Of a stretch of 64,000 nt of DNA, positions 41,697 to 51,754 are shown piece by piece. The notes under the pieces are model-generated. The model ran no database searches, had not been told where the DNA came from, and was given only the letters and a program-made list of their open reading frames with translations. The DNA comes from Arcanobacterium urinimassiliense (GTDB lineage Bacteria > Actinomycetota > Actinomycetes > Actinomycetales > Actinomycetaceae), in NCBI RefSeq assembly GCF_900119495.1, contig NZ_LT632435.1, forward strand, positions 515,963-579,962, given 5' to 3'. Position 1 is the first letter of the stretch; each line of letters opens with the position of its first letter. The position numbers and the translations under genes were made by a program.

Positions 41697-42698
41697 GTGA
41701 TTATTGAACAGCGGCCTACGCTGACCGAAGATAAAACTTCCGAGATTCGTTCTCGTTTTACTCTGGAACCGCTAGAGCCTGGTTTCGGATATACGCTGGG
41801 TAACTCCCTGCGGCGGACTCTACTGAGCTCCATACCGGGAGCGGCAGTCACCTCGATTAATATCGACGGCGTATTGCACGAATTTTCCACTATTGAAGGC
41901 TGTAAAGAAGATGTAGCGGAAATTATCCTTAATATAAAAGAATTAGTGGTCACTTCCGAGCACGATGAGCCGGTTTCGATGTACTTGCGTAAGCAAGGGC
42001 CGGGGCAGGTGCTAGCTTCGGATATTACTCCGCCCGCGGGCGTAGAAATTCACAATCCAGATTTAGTGATTGCTACTCTGAATGAAAAAGGGAAACTGGA
42101 AATAGATCTCACTGTGGAGCGCGGGCGTGGATACGTATCGGCTGCTCAGAACAATTCTCCTGACTATGAAATCGGGCGAATTCCGGTAGATTCTATTTAC
42201 TCTCCGGTAGTGCGTGTTTCTTATAAAGTAGAGGCTACTCGAGTAGGGCAGCGCACTGATTTCGACCGGTTAATCGTAGATGTAGAAACCAAGCCTTCTA
42301 TGGCGCCGCGGGATGCTTTTGCTTCTGCCGGCAAGACTTTGGTAGAGCTCTTTGGTCTGTGTACCGAGCTCAACGAAGAAGTAGAAGGTCTAGAGCTGAA
42401 AGAACCGCCGGTACCGGAGCAGCAGTCTTCGGATTTACAGCGGCCGATTACGATTCTGAATCTGCCAGCTCGTTCGCAGAACTGCTTACAGCGCGAAGGA
42501 ATTCACACCATCGGTGAGCTAGTGATGCGTTCGGAGGCGGATCTGCTAGATATCCGTAATTTTGGTGCTAAATCTATCGAAGATGTGAAAGCGGAACTGG
42601 AGAAGATGGATTTACATCTGCGGGATACTCCCGGACCTTTCGTTTCCAATTTTGCTGATGACAGCTATTCCATGACTTTTAGTGACGACGTGCAGTAA
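41697..42698 (+). CDS. rpoA: DNA-directed RNA polymerase subunit alpha
   Basis: This 333-residue subunit nucleates polymerase assembly. GTG 41697 follows GAAAGGAAAAAATA. The N-terminal domain has [20 protein letters not shown] and [20 protein letters not shown]. The C-terminal domain, which contacts promoters and activators, has [20 protein letters not shown] and [19 protein letters not shown]. It is followed by rplQ after 29 bases. Confidence 0.98.
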   Translation: MIIEQRPTLTEDKTSEIRSRFTLEPLEPGFGYTLGNSLRRTLLSSIPGAAVTSINIDGVLHEFSTIEGCKEDVAEIILNIKELVVTSEHDEPVSMYLRKQGPGQVLASDITPPAGVEIHNPDLVIATLNEKGKLEIDLTVERGRGYVSAAQNNSPDYEIGRIPVDSIYSPVVRVSYKVEATRVGQRTDFDRLIVDVETKPSMAPRDAFASAGKTLVELFGLCTELNEEVEGLELKEPPVPEQQSSDLQRPITILNLPARSQNCLQREGIHTIGELVMRSEADLLDIRNFGAKSIEDVKAELEKMDLHLRDTPGPFVSNFADDSYSMTFSDDVQ

Positions 42699-42727
42699 AA
42701 CGCACTTAAAATTTGTAGGAGATATAA

Positions 42728-43261
42728 ATGCCTAAGCCCACCAAGGGACCGCGTCTGGGAGGATCGCCAGCGCATGAGCGCCTCATCATTGCCAATCTGT
42801 GCAAGGAGCTCATTTACAACGGATCTATTAAAACCACAGAAGCGAAAGCAAAGCGGGTGCGCCCTCATATTGAAAAGCTGATTACTAAGGCGAAGAAAGG
42901 GGATACCCACAATCGTCGTTTAGCTTTGAAAGTGCTGCGCGACCGGGAAGCTGCTTATATTCTTTTTGAAGAGTTAGCTCCGAAGTTTGCCAATCGCGAC
43001 GGTGGCTACACCCGCACTATTAAATTGCCGAATCGGAAAGGCGATAATGCTCCTTTAGCCGAAATCTCTTTGGTACTAGATGAGATTGCGGATAAGAAAG
43101 AAGCAAAGAAAGCGGCGCCGGCTGATCCGGAGGCCGTGGAAGCACCGGAAGCTGTAGAAGCTACTGGAGAAGCGGCGGAAGTCGTAGAAGAAGTAGAAGC
43201 AGCAGCGGAAGAAGTGGAAGCCGAAAAAGCTGAAGCCGAAGACGCCGATGCGGAAAAATAA
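42728..43261 (+). CDS. rplQ: 50S ribosomal protein bL17
   Basis: The core (about residues 1-120) has [20 protein letters not shown] and [20 protein letters not shown]. The 177-residue length is well above the roughly 120-130 of E. coli because of an acidic Ala/Glu/Val tail after [15 protein letters not shown]. Such tails are frequent in actinobacteria. It is the last gene of the alpha cluster. Confidence 0.96.
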   Translation: MPKPTKGPRLGGSPAHERLIIANLCKELIYNGSIKTTEAKAKRVRPHIEKLITKAKKGDTHNRRLALKVLRDREAAYILFEELAPKFANRDGGYTRTIKLPNRKGDNAPLAEISLVLDEIADKKEAKKAAPADPEAVEAPEAVEATGEAAEVVEEVEAAAEEVEAEKAEAEDADAEK

Positions 43262-43278
43262 TTAAACTCTAAAATTTT

Positions 43279-43313
43279 AGGCGGGGAATCCTCAGTGTTT
43301 CCCCGCCTTTAAT
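43279..43313 (+). terminator. Terminator after rplQ
   Basis: AGGCGGGGAA (43279-43288) pairs with TTCCCCGCCT (43299-43308), followed by TTAATTT. Confidence 0.88.
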
Positions 43314-43357
43314 TTACCTATTTTGACCGAGTTCTGAGAGTGTGGAAAGCTAAATCT

Positions 43358-44293
43358 ATGGGAGAAGAGAGCAGCGAGAAAATGCGGATTCGCTTGCAGA
43401 TTAGCTATCAGGGGCGGCAATTTCACGGTTGGGCCTGCCAGCCCGGGCTTCGTACTGTGCAAGGGGAAATTGAAAAAGTCTTGAGTACAATACTGCGAAT
43501 TCCTATTTCGCTTACAGTAGCTGGGCGCACCGATGCGGGAGTGCATGCGGCTGGGCAAGTAGCACATTTCGATCTCCCAGCTACACTCTGGGAGCAGCTA
43601 CCTGGGAGAGCTAATTACTTGCCTGCAGATGTGCTGCGCCGGCGAGCTAATTCCCTGCTGGCGCGGGCATATTGGGAATATTGCCGAGGCGAGGAAAATA
43701 CGGAACCGGTGGCTGCGGGGGCAGTGGCGGCAAATTTACCTATTCGGGGCTACAGTGATGTGGTGATTACACGGGTAGAAAAAGTGCCGGCTGATTTCGA
43801 TGCGCGGTTTTCGGCGCTGTGGCGTAAATACGTGTATTTACTGGCTGACGGAGTAGAGCATTGGAATCCGGCGCGGCTAGATGTGCTCTGGATACCAGAA
43901 GAACTCGATATAGAGCGGATGAATCGGGCAGCGCTTCCCTTGCTCGGAGAGCATGATTTTACTTCTTTTTGCCGGCCCCGCCCGGGAGCTTCCAGCGTGC
44001 GCACTTTACTAAAATTGCAGTTTTCTCGGCAAGAAAGTGGAATTTTAGCTGCACAGGTGCAGGCTGATGCTTTTTGCCACTCGCAGGTGCGGATGCTGGT
44101 AGGAGCATTAATAGAAGTAGGTAGAGGCCGGCGGGCGGAAGATTGGCCAGCGGAATCTTTGCGCGCTCAGAAGCGTACCGGCGAAACGGTATGTGCGCCG
44201 GCACATGGATTGACTTTAGCGGAAGTGGGCTATCCGCCGCCTTCTGAGTATGCGGCGCAGGCACAGCGCGCGCGGCGCTATCGGGGAGATTAG
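43358..44293 (+). CDS. truA: tRNA pseudouridine synthase A
   Basis: TruA makes pseudouridine at positions 38-40 in the anticodon arm. The catalytic Asp is in AGRTDAGVHAAGQVAHFD, with KYVYLLADG and FTSFCRP as further family motifs. The start is uncertain: ATG 43358 (311 residues) has GGAAAG upstream, GTG 43340 and ATG 43382 are alternatives, and homologous sequence begins at MRIRLQISYQGRQFHGW. It follows the rplQ terminator, as in many bacteria. Confidence 0.93.
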   Translation: MGEESSEKMRIRLQISYQGRQFHGWACQPGLRTVQGEIEKVLSTILRIPISLTVAGRTDAGVHAAGQVAHFDLPATLWEQLPGRANYLPADVLRRRANSLLARAYWEYCRGEENTEPVAAGAVAANLPIRGYSDVVITRVEKVPADFDARFSALWRKYVYLLADGVEHWNPARLDVLWIPEELDIERMNRAALPLLGEHDFTSFCRPRPGASSVRTLLKLQFSRQESGILAAQVQADAFCHSQVRMLVGALIEVGRGRRAEDWPAESLRAQKRTGETVCAPAHGLTLAEVGYPPPSEYAAQAQRARRYRGD

Positions 44294-44301
44294 TATGCGT
44301 G

Positions 44302-44334
44302 GAGAGGTGTAGCTGTTTTAGCATGAAACCTCTC
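44302..44334 (+). terminator. Weak hairpin after truA
   Basis: GAGAGGT (44302-44308) pairs with ACCTCTC (44328-44334), but no U-run follows. The remaining bases up to rplM probably carry its promoter; no strong -35/-10 pair stands out. Confidence 0.35.
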
Positions 44335-44514
44335 ACAGCCTTCTTAGTTTCTTTGACGGGTGGAAGCGGAAAAGATAGAGTTATATATCGTTGTGTATGT
44401 TTGTGGATAATTTCCCACTCGTCCCAAATTAAGCGCAGCAGTTAATCTTGACCATCGGGCAGATATTACTCTTACAGACTCTGCCCACAGACTTAAGAAA
44501 CGAAGGCTACGATA

Positions 44515-44958
44515 GTGCGTACGTATACACCGAAGCCCGGCGATATTGAACACAAGTGGTACATTGTTGATGCTACTGACGTCGTCCTGGGCCGTTTGGC
44601 AGCTCAAGTTGCCCCTCTGCTCCGTGGGAAGCATAAGCCGACATTTGCTCCCCATGCGGATCTTGGCGATTTCGTCATCATTATTAACGCAGATAAGGTG
44701 GCTCTGACTGGTTCTAAGCGCGAGCAGAAAAAGGCTTATCATCACTCGGGGTACCCGGGTGGGTTAAAGGCTACTTCATACGCGGAATTATTGGCAGAGA
44801 ATCCGGAGAAAGCAGTAATAAAAGCAATCGCCGGTATGCTGCCGAAGAATAGATTAGGGCGCAGCCAGATTTCTCGGCTTAAGGTATATCGAGGAGCTGA
44901 GCATCCGCATCAAGCTCAGCAGCCGGTTCCTTTCGAACTGACCAAGATTGCCCAGTAA
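44515..44958 (+). CDS. rplM: 50S ribosomal protein uL13
   Basis: This 147-residue protein starts at GTG 44515 with GAAGG nine bases upstream. [40 protein letters not shown] and [19 protein letters not shown] identify it. It is paired with rpsI, the universal order. Confidence 0.97.
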   Translation: MRTYTPKPGDIEHKWYIVDATDVVLGRLAAQVAPLLRGKHKPTFAPHADLGDFVIIINADKVALTGSKREQKKAYHHSGYPGGLKATSYAELLAENPEKAVIKAIAGMLPKNRLGRSQISRLKVYRGAEHPHQAQQPVPFELTKIAQ

Positions 44959-45014
44959 TTATTTTGGAGTCCTCAACGGCTTCGAAAACAACCGTTTAGA
45001 TTTTAAGGAGTACC

Positions 45015-45503
45015 GTGGCTGACACCACCGTAGAAACTGAAGAGCTGGAAGAGAATCTCAGCTCATATACCAGCGAGAGCGAAGCTCCGCAGACTGGTCA
45101 GGGGGTTTCTCTGACTGCTCCCGGGCAAGGATTAGGGCGGCGTAAGAGCGCAGTAGCCCGCGTCCGTTTAGTTCCGGGCACGGGAAATTGGACCATTAAT
45201 GGTCGCACCCTAGAAGATTATTTCCCCAATAAGCTGCATCAGCAGCTCATTAATTCTCCTTTCGTACTGCTCGATTTAGTCGGTCGCTTCGACGTAATCG
45301 CGCGTATCAATGGAGGAGGCCCTTCCGGGCAAGCCGGCGCGGTGCGTCTGGGAATTGCTCGGGCCCTGAACGAAATTGATCGGGAAGCGAATCGTCCGGC
45401 ACTGAAGAAAGCCGGATTCCTTACTCGCGATTCTCGCGCTGTAGAGCGCAAGAAGGCTGGTCTAAAGAAAGCCCGCAAGGCTTCCCAGTTCTCCAAGCGT
45501 TAA
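45015..45503 (+). CDS. rpsI: 30S ribosomal protein uS9
   Basis: This 162-residue protein starts at GTG 45015 after AAGGAGTACC. An acidic N-terminal extension of about 35 residues precedes [39 protein letters not shown] follows, and the C-terminal [12 protein letters not shown] reaches P-site tRNA. A strong terminator follows. Confidence 0.97.
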   Translation: MADTTVETEELEENLSSYTSESEAPQTGQGVSLTAPGQGLGRRKSAVARVRLVPGTGNWTINGRTLEDYFPNKLHQQLINSPFVLLDLVGRFDVIARINGGGPSGQAGAVRLGIARALNEIDREANRPALKKAGFLTRDSRAVERKKAGLKKARKASQFSKR

Positions 45504-45515
45504 ACAACACTTTTT

Positions 45516-45552
45516 ATTGGGGAGGAGCTGCTGCTCCTCCCCAATTTTTTTA
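45516..45552 (+). terminator. Terminator after rpsI
   Basis: ATTGGGGAGGAGC (45516-45528) pairs perfectly with GCTCCTCCCCAAT (45533-45545) around TGCT, followed by a run of seven T. The following 239 bases before glmM hold TGCATAGTATGCA (45654-45666), an odd-centred palindrome that could be an operator, and no gene. Confidence 0.95.
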
Positions 45553-45790
45553 TTCGGGGCGGAGAATTTTTTAAAGAGGGCAGCGGCATGAGAAATTTGC
45601 CCGCACTTCTGGTGCCACCCGAATTTTCTAAATAGTTAGCCTGCGAAAATATCTGCATAGTATGCAAATGTTTCTTATTGGGCTGTGTCGCGCCCAGAAA
45701 AAGCTCAGAAGTGGAATAATAGTGACGTTGAGTGCGCAAGTGGGCTTATAGAGATTACGCCTAGAACTACCTGCTTATAAAGGAGAAATA

Positions 45791-47122
45791 ATGGCACGTT
45801 TATTTGGAACTGACGGAGTACGGGGATTAGCTAATAAGGATTTAACTGCAGAATTTGCTCTACAGTTAGGTGCAGCTGCTGCCCGGGTCTTGGCGGGGCA
45901 CAGTTCTGGCGGCCGCCGCCGCGCAGTTATCGGGCGCGATACCCGGCAGTCTTCGGCAATGCTTTCTCACGCTATGGCGGCTGGATTGGCGAGTGCGGGA
46001 ATAGATGTGGAGCACGTCAATGAGATTCCCACTCCCGGCGTCGCCTATCTTACTTGCGAACAAGATTACGATTTGGGAGTAGTAATTTCTGCTTCGCACA
46101 ATCCAATGCAAGATAACGGCATTAAGTTCATTAATGGCGATGGCTTCAAACTTGACGATGCGATTGAAGACGAAATTGAAAAAGCGCTTTCCACAGAATG
46201 GGAGCATCCGATTGGGGAGGCCGTAGGGCGCGTAGCTGAAAATGTATTAGTGTCGGATCGTTACTATATGGATCACCTGATTCGTTGTGGTACGCCGCTA
46301 CACGGGCTACGGATTGCTTTGGATTGTGCTAACGGGGCTGCTTCTGATGTAGCTCCGCGCGTATTCCAAAAGTTGGGAGCAGATGTAGTGGTCATCAATG
46401 CGGCTCCCGATGGGAAAAATATTAACGATAACTGCGGCTCTACTCATCCGGAGCAGTTGCAGGCGTTGACTGTAGCTACGCATGCTGATTTTGGTTTCGC
46501 TTTTGACGGGGATGCCGATCGCTGTCTAGCTGTGGATAAGAACGGCGTATTAGTCGATGGCGACCAAATTATGGGTATGCTGGCAGTTACGATGAAAGAA
46601 GAGGGTCGATTAAAGCGCAATACCCTGGTATTGACGGTGATGTCGAATCTCGGGCTGCATCTGGCGATGAAAGATAAAGGAATTAAGACGGTATCCACTA
46701 AGGTAGGAGATCGCTACGTGCTAGAAGAGATGCTGGCAAAAGGCTACAACCTCGGTGGTGAGCAGTCCGGGCATATTATTAATCTCGATCATGCCACCAC
46801 AGGTGACGGCACCCTTACTGCTGTACTAGTAGCTTCGCAAATTGCTCGGCATGGCCAGTCTTTGCATGAGATGGTGGAGTTTGTGAAGAAATTGCCGCAG
46901 AGCTTGGTGAATGTACCTAATGTAGATAAGACGCGGGTATCAGAGTTGGCAAAAGAAGTGGCAGAGGTGGAAAGTGATCTTGGGCAGACCGGGCGAGTAC
47001 TCTTGCGCGCTTCCGGCACCGAACCCTTGGTGCGGGTAATGGTGGAAGCGGAGACGCAGGAGAAATCTGATGCCGCTGCCGCCTACTTGGCCGGGGTCGT
47101 AAAAGAAAAAATTTCTCTCTAA
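45791..47122 (+). CDS. glmM: Phosphoglucosamine mutase
   Basis: GlmM interconverts glucosamine-6-phosphate and glucosamine-1-phosphate on the way to UDP-GlcNAc. The 443-residue protein opens MARLFGTDGVRGLANKDLTA. The phosphoserine loop is VVISASHNPMQDNGIKFING near residue 97, the metal loop DGDADRCLAVD near 240, the sugar loop GGEQSGHI near 325, and the phosphate-binding RASGTEPLVRVMVEA near 408. ATG follows AAAGGAGAAATA. It sits next to rpsI as in mycobacteria. Confidence 0.97.
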   Translation: MARLFGTDGVRGLANKDLTAEFALQLGAAAARVLAGHSSGGRRRAVIGRDTRQSSAMLSHAMAAGLASAGIDVEHVNEIPTPGVAYLTCEQDYDLGVVISASHNPMQDNGIKFINGDGFKLDDAIEDEIEKALSTEWEHPIGEAVGRVAENVLVSDRYYMDHLIRCGTPLHGLRIALDCANGAASDVAPRVFQKLGADVVVINAAPDGKNINDNCGSTHPEQLQALTVATHADFGFAFDGDADRCLAVDKNGVLVDGDQIMGMLAVTMKEEGRLKRNTLVLTVMSNLGLHLAMKDKGIKTVSTKVGDRYVLEEMLAKGYNLGGEQSGHIINLDHATTGDGTLTAVLVASQIARHGQSLHEMVEFVKKLPQSLVNVPNVDKTRVSELAKEVAEVESDLGQTGRVLLRASGTEPLVRVMVEAETQEKSDAAAAYLAGVVKEKISL

Positions 47123-47136
47123 GGTTTGCATATAGC

Positions 47137-47172
47137 TAGGTTCTGCCCAGTATTTATATTGGGCAGAACCTA
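47137..47172. terminator. Shared bidirectional terminator of glmM and coaA
   Basis: TAGGTTCTGCCCA (47137-47149) pairs perfectly with TGGGCAGAACCTA (47160-47172) over 13 bp. It serves glmM on the plus strand, and its right arm overlaps the coaA stop codon (47170-47172). Flanking T-richness is modest on both sides. Confidence 0.75.
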
Positions 47173-48120
47173 AAGTTTGCGCAGCAATACTTCTTCTACG
47201 GAATGATTTGCCCCTTTGCGCAGAATAACCGTAGCTCGGGAACGGGTGGGGGCTATATTTTCGCGCAGGTTTGGCAGATTTATAGTGCGCCACACGTCCC
47301 GCGCCATCTGAGAGGCCTCTTGCGGGGTGAGATGCGTGAAATTGGTGAAGAAAGATTCGTCATTGTGAAGTGCATCTTCCCAAAGCTGGTGAAAACGGCT
47401 CATATACCAATCTTCTAGAGCGGTTTCAGTGGCATCTATATAGATAGAGAAATCGAAATAATCAGAAACAGCTCGAAAATCAGCTGAATCTGCTTTATAT
47501 TTGGGAGGTTGTAATACGTTCAGTCCTTCGATAATGAGAATATCTGGCCTATTTATTTTCAGAGTTTTCCCGGGCAGAATATCGTAAGTGACGTGGTCGT
47601 AGATAGGTACTTCCAGATTTTCTTTTCCGGCTTTTACATCTGCTAAAAAGTTCAGCAGGGCGGGGAAATCATAGGATTCAGGAAATCCTTTTCGGTTGAG
47701 CAGGCCGCGCTCTTCTAAATAACTATTTGGATAGATAAATCCATCGGTAGGCACTAGATCTACGTTCGGTGTATCTGGCCAGCGGCTCATTAAGGCCTGG
47801 AGTAGGCGCGCCGTAGTAGATTTTCCTACTGCTACTGAGCCAGCTATCCCGATTATCCAGGGAGTATGAGGAGAATGTACATTTAGGAAATCGTCAGTTT
47901 CCGCGAGCAGAGAGCGATTATTGCGGGCGTAGCGCTGCATAAGTGCCGAAAGCGGGCGATAGATAGCATCTGCTTCTGCAATTGTGATGGGGTCTCCGAT
48001 AGAAGCGAGTTTTTTTACTTCTGCTGCAGTGATAGGCATTTCCGTAGAAGTAGCTAAAGAGCGCCAATGTTGGCTAGAAATACGCATAAATGGAGCGAAT
48101 TCTTGTGAAAGATTAGGCAT
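47170..48120 (-). CDS. coaA: Pantothenate kinase, type I
   Basis: This enzyme catalyses the ATP-dependent first step of coenzyme A synthesis. The 316-residue protein has the P-loop IIGIAGSVAVGKSTTARLLQ near residue 90, the VPTDGFIYPNSYLEERGLL block, SYDFPALLNFLADVKAG and PDILIIEGLNVLQ. ATG 48120 has GAGGAAATT upstream. It points away from nnr, with about 200 purine-rich, gene-free bases between. Confidence 0.96.
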   Translation of the reverse strand: MPNLSQEFAPFMRISSQHWRSLATSTEMPITAAEVKKLASIGDPITIAEADAIYRPLSALMQRYARNNRSLLAETDDFLNVHSPHTPWIIGIAGSVAVGKSTTARLLQALMSRWPDTPNVDLVPTDGFIYPNSYLEERGLLNRKGFPESYDFPALLNFLADVKAGKENLEVPIYDHVTYDILPGKTLKINRPDILIIEGLNVLQPPKYKADSADFRAVSDYFDFSIYIDATETALEDWYMSRFHQLWEDALHNDESFFTNFTHLTPQEASQMARDVWRTINLPNLRENIAPTRSRATVILRKGANHSVEEVLLRKL

Positions 48121-48322
48121 AATTTCCTCAATTTTAGGCGTGGCTCGGGGTTATCCCGCTACTTTTTATCTCTACCTCGTAGTTTAACTTGCTAGAAAAA
48201 AAGGAGCGAACTGGGAGGAGAAGCGGGAGGAGGGGAAAGCAAAAAGTAATGAAGTGAGAACGGGTGGAGGATACGCAGTAGGGTATTCTATAAAGGAAGA
48301 AAATAAAAAAGAAAGTCATAGA

Positions 48323-49954
48323 ATGCAGTGCAGTTACTCCACTTCGCAGGTGCGGGCCGCTGAAGCTCCGCTTTTAGCTCAGGGGCGCCCGCTTATGCAG
48401 GAAGCTGCTTATATTGCTGCCCAGCACGTCATTCGGCACTGTAAAAAAACTAATCTCACTCTCGCGCAGCAATCTGTACTAATTCTGGCGGGGAAAGGAA
48501 ATAACGGGGGCGATGCTCTCTATGCCGGTGCTTATTTAGCGCGGCGTGGAATGCCGGTAGCGGCCGCAGTAGTAGCACCTGGCCATCAGGAGGCAATCGT
48601 GGCGGCGCGGCGTGCCGGAGTGCAAATACTGGAAAATCCCCCTGCGGTGCAGCTGAAAAAAATGGCACAGCGAGCTGCAATTTGGCTAGATGGTTTGCTG
48701 GGGATTGGAGCAAAAGGATCCCCTCGTCCTCCTATTGCCGATTGGTTAGAAATTCTAAATTCGGAGAGAAGAGATTTAGTTTCTAAGACGCCCCCGTATA
48801 TTGTGGCAATAGATATCCCCTCTGGAATTGACGCCGATACGGGGGAGATACCTGGTCAATATTTACCAGCTGCCGCTACTATCGCTATGGGATGCCTGAA
48901 GCCAGGGTTATTACTGCCGCCGGCTGCATATTATGCAGGCGAAATAGAAATTGCTGATTTGGGTTTCGCCCCCTATTTAACTGGTGCACCGGCAGTAATA
49001 CAGTTTGAAAAAACAGATATGAAGCGATTCTTTTCTGTGCCGAGTATTGCCGATAATAAATATACGCGCGGAGTGGTGGGTATTTACGCGGGGTCTCGGC
49101 AATATCCGGGGGCAGGAGTGCTTTGCACCCAAGGCGCACAAGCAGTGGGTGCCGGTATGGTGCGTTACTTAGGGGAGAGCCCTTTGGTGGCGAGTGCTTG
49201 CCCAGAAGTAGTGCCGGTGGCCGGAAAAATAGATGCCGCAGTGATCGGCAGTGGAATAGTGGAAATTGCTCCGCTGCAAGAAGTCTTTTCCGAGCTACGC
49301 ACCCGCGGGATACCAACAGTTTTAGATGCGGGTGGCTTGCAATTATTGACAGAGAGAGCCGGTCTACCGGATGCGGTGGTGACCCCAACTATTTTGACTC
49401 CGCACACCGGCGAACTATGCCGGCTGCTGCGTGCCTATGGGGAAAACCTAAGTGTGGAGGATATTCTGGCGCAGCCTCGGAAGTGGGCGCAGCAAGCAGC
49501 GCTGTATACGCAGGCAATAGTGGTATTAAAAGGAGCAGTAACCTTAATAGCGAGCCCGAGCGGATACTTAGCCGCGCAAGGAGATTCCTCCGGCTGGTTG
49601 GCGACTGCTGGCTCTGGCGATGTGCTAGCGGGAATATTAGGGGGAATACTCGGGCAGTTGGCGGCTCGGCAGCGCGTGGCAGGACAGCACCGAATGGCGG
49701 AGGCGCGCGCGCAAGAAAGCGCGGTAAATTCTTCTGAGCAACTCTTGGTAGAAGCAGCTGCGGCGGCGGTGTATCTGCACTCTACCGCGGGAAAAATAGC
49801 CGCCGGGCAGTTGGAGCTAGATAAAGAAGTAAAATTGATAGGGCGATATCAGCCACACCACTTAGCTAAATCAGGCAAACCTATAAAAGCCAGCGATATT
49901 ATCGGTGCTGTGCCTTTTGCACTAGCAGATTCGCCGAAAGGAAGGATTTATTAA
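48323..49954 (+). CDS. nnr: Bifunctional NAD(P)H-hydrate epimerase/dehydratase Nnr
   Basis: Nnr repairs hydrated NADH and NADPH. I choose ATG 48323 (543 residues, MQCSYSTSQVRAAEAPLLAQ); the frame opens further upstream at GTG 48254 without homologous sequence. The N-terminal YjeF-type epimerase has ILAGKGNNGGDALYAGAYLA. The C-terminal ribokinase-like dehydratase has LTPHTGELCRLL and GWLATAGSGDVLAGILGGIL with the catalytic-base Asp. The nnr-alr-tsaE order matches other actinobacteria. Its stop overlaps the alr ATG by one base. Confidence 0.93.
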   Translation: MQCSYSTSQVRAAEAPLLAQGRPLMQEAAYIAAQHVIRHCKKTNLTLAQQSVLILAGKGNNGGDALYAGAYLARRGMPVAAAVVAPGHQEAIVAARRAGVQILENPPAVQLKKMAQRAAIWLDGLLGIGAKGSPRPPIADWLEILNSERRDLVSKTPPYIVAIDIPSGIDADTGEIPGQYLPAAATIAMGCLKPGLLLPPAAYYAGEIEIADLGFAPYLTGAPAVIQFEKTDMKRFFSVPSIADNKYTRGVVGIYAGSRQYPGAGVLCTQGAQAVGAGMVRYLGESPLVASACPEVVPVAGKIDAAVIGSGIVEIAPLQEVFSELRTRGIPTVLDAGGLQLLTERAGLPDAVVTPTILTPHTGELCRLLRAYGENLSVEDILAQPRKWAQQAALYTQAIVVLKGAVTLIASPSGYLAAQGDSSGWLATAGSGDVLAGILGGILGQLAARQRVAGQHRMAEARAQESAVNSSEQLLVEAAAAAVYLHSTAGKIAAGQLELDKEVKLIGRYQPHHLAKSGKPIKASDIIGAVPFALADSPKGRIY

Positions 49955-51099
49955 TGCCAGATTCAAGCATTCAAGACGGTTATTATCCTTCGCGCGCGCT
50001 CATCTCTCGCTCAGCGTTTTTACATAATTTGCAGCGAGCTCGGGATTTAGCAGGGGATACCGAGATTCTTGCGATTGTGAAAGCAGATGCCTATGGGCAC
50101 GGGAAAGAACAAATCAGCCGGTGGGCCTTAGATGCGGGAATTAATTGGCTAGGTGTGGCTCAGCTAGGTGAAGCTATCCAATTGCGCAAGACCTTGCAAC
50201 AGCGTGGGCGAATGTTGGCTTTAATCGCAGAACCAGGTTCACCTTTTGCCGAAGCGCTTACGCTCGGTATTGATCTTTCGGTCGGTGCGAAGTGGACCTT
50301 GGATGAAATAATAGCGGCGGCGGAGAAGCTCAATGTAGCAGCGCGGGTGCATATAGAAGTAGATACCGGTATGGCGCGGAGTGGATTCTTGCTAGAGGAA
50401 TTTCGGCAAATAGTGCCGAAATTAGTAGAGTACCGCCGGCGTGGTCTGCTGGAAATGGTGGGGCTGTGGTCGCATCTAGCTCGCGCAGATGAACTTTCTT
50501 CTCCTACTACTGACCAACAGGTAGCTATTTTTGAAGAAGCTCGCCAAGTTTTGGAAGCTGCCGGCCTCGAAGTGCAATTTTGTCACTTAGCTGCTTCAGC
50601 TGGGTTGCTTTGGCATCCGGAAACGCGATACTCGATGGTGCGGCTCGGGGCTATGCTCTACGGATTGAGTCCAAATCCGGAATTAGCTACCGCGGAAGAG
50701 TTAGATTTACATCCGGTAATGCAGCTAGAGGCGGATATTGTGTCTACGCGCGATGTACCAGCCGGCACCGGTATTAGCTACGGGCACACCGTCACTCTCG
50801 GGAAAGCGGCGCACCTAGGCACGGTGCCACTGGGATATGCAGACGGGGTACCGCGTCATGCCTCTAATAGTGCAAGTGTGGTGATTAATGGGCAAGATTG
50901 CCCGATTCTGGGGCGAATTTGTATGGATCAGTTCGTCGTAGATGCTCCCGGGGTGCAGCCTGGAGATATTGCAGTGCTTTTTGGTGATTCGGCAAAAGGA
51001 TATGCGACTGCGGACGATTGGGCAGCCGATTCCGGCACTATTGGATATGAAATTATTTGCCGTTTAGGAGCCCGTATTCCTCGCCAGTATATGGAATGA
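49954..51099 (+). CDS. alr: Alanine racemase
   Basis: This PLP enzyme makes D-alanine for peptidoglycan. The 381-residue protein has the Schiff-base Lys43 in AIVKADAYGHG and the second catalytic residue, Tyr, in GTGISYGHTVT. MVRLGAMLYGLSP and LGYADGVPRHASN are further marks, along with CMDQFVVDAPG. It overlaps nnr by one base, preceded by AAAGGAAGGATTTA. Confidence 0.96.
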   Translation: MPDSSIQDGYYPSRALISRSAFLHNLQRARDLAGDTEILAIVKADAYGHGKEQISRWALDAGINWLGVAQLGEAIQLRKTLQQRGRMLALIAEPGSPFAEALTLGIDLSVGAKWTLDEIIAAAEKLNVAARVHIEVDTGMARSGFLLEEFRQIVPKLVEYRRRGLLEMVGLWSHLARADELSSPTTDQQVAIFEEARQVLEAAGLEVQFCHLAASAGLLWHPETRYSMVRLGAMLYGLSPNPELATAEELDLHPVMQLEADIVSTRDVPAGTGISYGHTVTLGKAAHLGTVPLGYADGVPRHASNSASVVINGQDCPILGRICMDQFVVDAPGVQPGDIAVLFGDSAKGYATADDWAADSGTIGYEIICRLGARIPRQYME

Positions 51100-51164
51100 C
51101 GAGTACGGAGTAGATATTCCGCGTTTAAGTTGAATAATAGGCGGTTGGAAAAGGAGAAATAGAA

Positions 51165-51710
51165 ATGCAGCTTGCTTTACACGTACCGCTTGCAGAAGAT
51201 ATACAGGCAGTTGGTGCCGTCCTGGGGAGTAATGCGCGGGGTGGAGATTTTATAATGCTAAATGGCCCTCTAGGGGCGGGAAAGACCACCCTGACCCAGG
51301 GGATTGCACGCGGTATGGGAGTGCGCACGAGCGTATCTTCTCCTACTTTCGTAATTGCCCAGATTTATCGCGGCAGTAATTTAGATTTAGTGCACGTAGA
51401 CGCCTACCGGCTCACTTCCTTAGAAGAGCTCGACGCGTTGGATTTAGATACCACTTTCGATACCGCTTTGACGGTGGTGGAGTGGGGAAAGGGAAAGACG
51501 GAAGTACTTTCCACCGATCGCTTAGAGATTCAAATTTCCCGCCCGGAAGGCAGTGCTTTAGGGGCAGAGCCTGCTGATCTCTACGGAGATGCACCGCGGG
51601 AACTCTTACTTACTTCTTATGGCTCGCGTAGCACGGAATTAGTAGAGATTATTACGCAAGCTGCAGAATTGCAAAAATTACAGCTCCCTCCGGCTGCTAC
51701 AGTAGAGTAA
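51165..51710 (+). CDS. tsaE: tRNA t6A biosynthesis ATPase TsaE
   Basis: TsaE is the ATPase that works with TsaB and TsaD to add threonylcarbamoyl to A37 of ANN-decoding tRNAs. The Walker A is NGPLGAGKTTLTQGIARGMG near residue 34; SSPTFVIAQIY and LVHVDAYRLTSLEELDALDL follow, then VVEWGKG. At 181 residues it has a C-terminal extension of about 30 residues over the E. coli protein. ATG follows AAAAGGAGAAATAGAA. Confidence 0.95.
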   Translation: MQLALHVPLAEDIQAVGAVLGSNARGGDFIMLNGPLGAGKTTLTQGIARGMGVRTSVSSPTFVIAQIYRGSNLDLVHVDAYRLTSLEELDALDLDTTFDTALTVVEWGKGKTEVLSTDRLEIQISRPEGSALGAEPADLYGDAPRELLLTSYGSRSTELVEIITQAAELQKLQLPPAATVE

Positions 51711-51754
51711 AGTACACGGAGAATAAAGCGGCGCTAGAAGCGGAGTAGAGAGAT

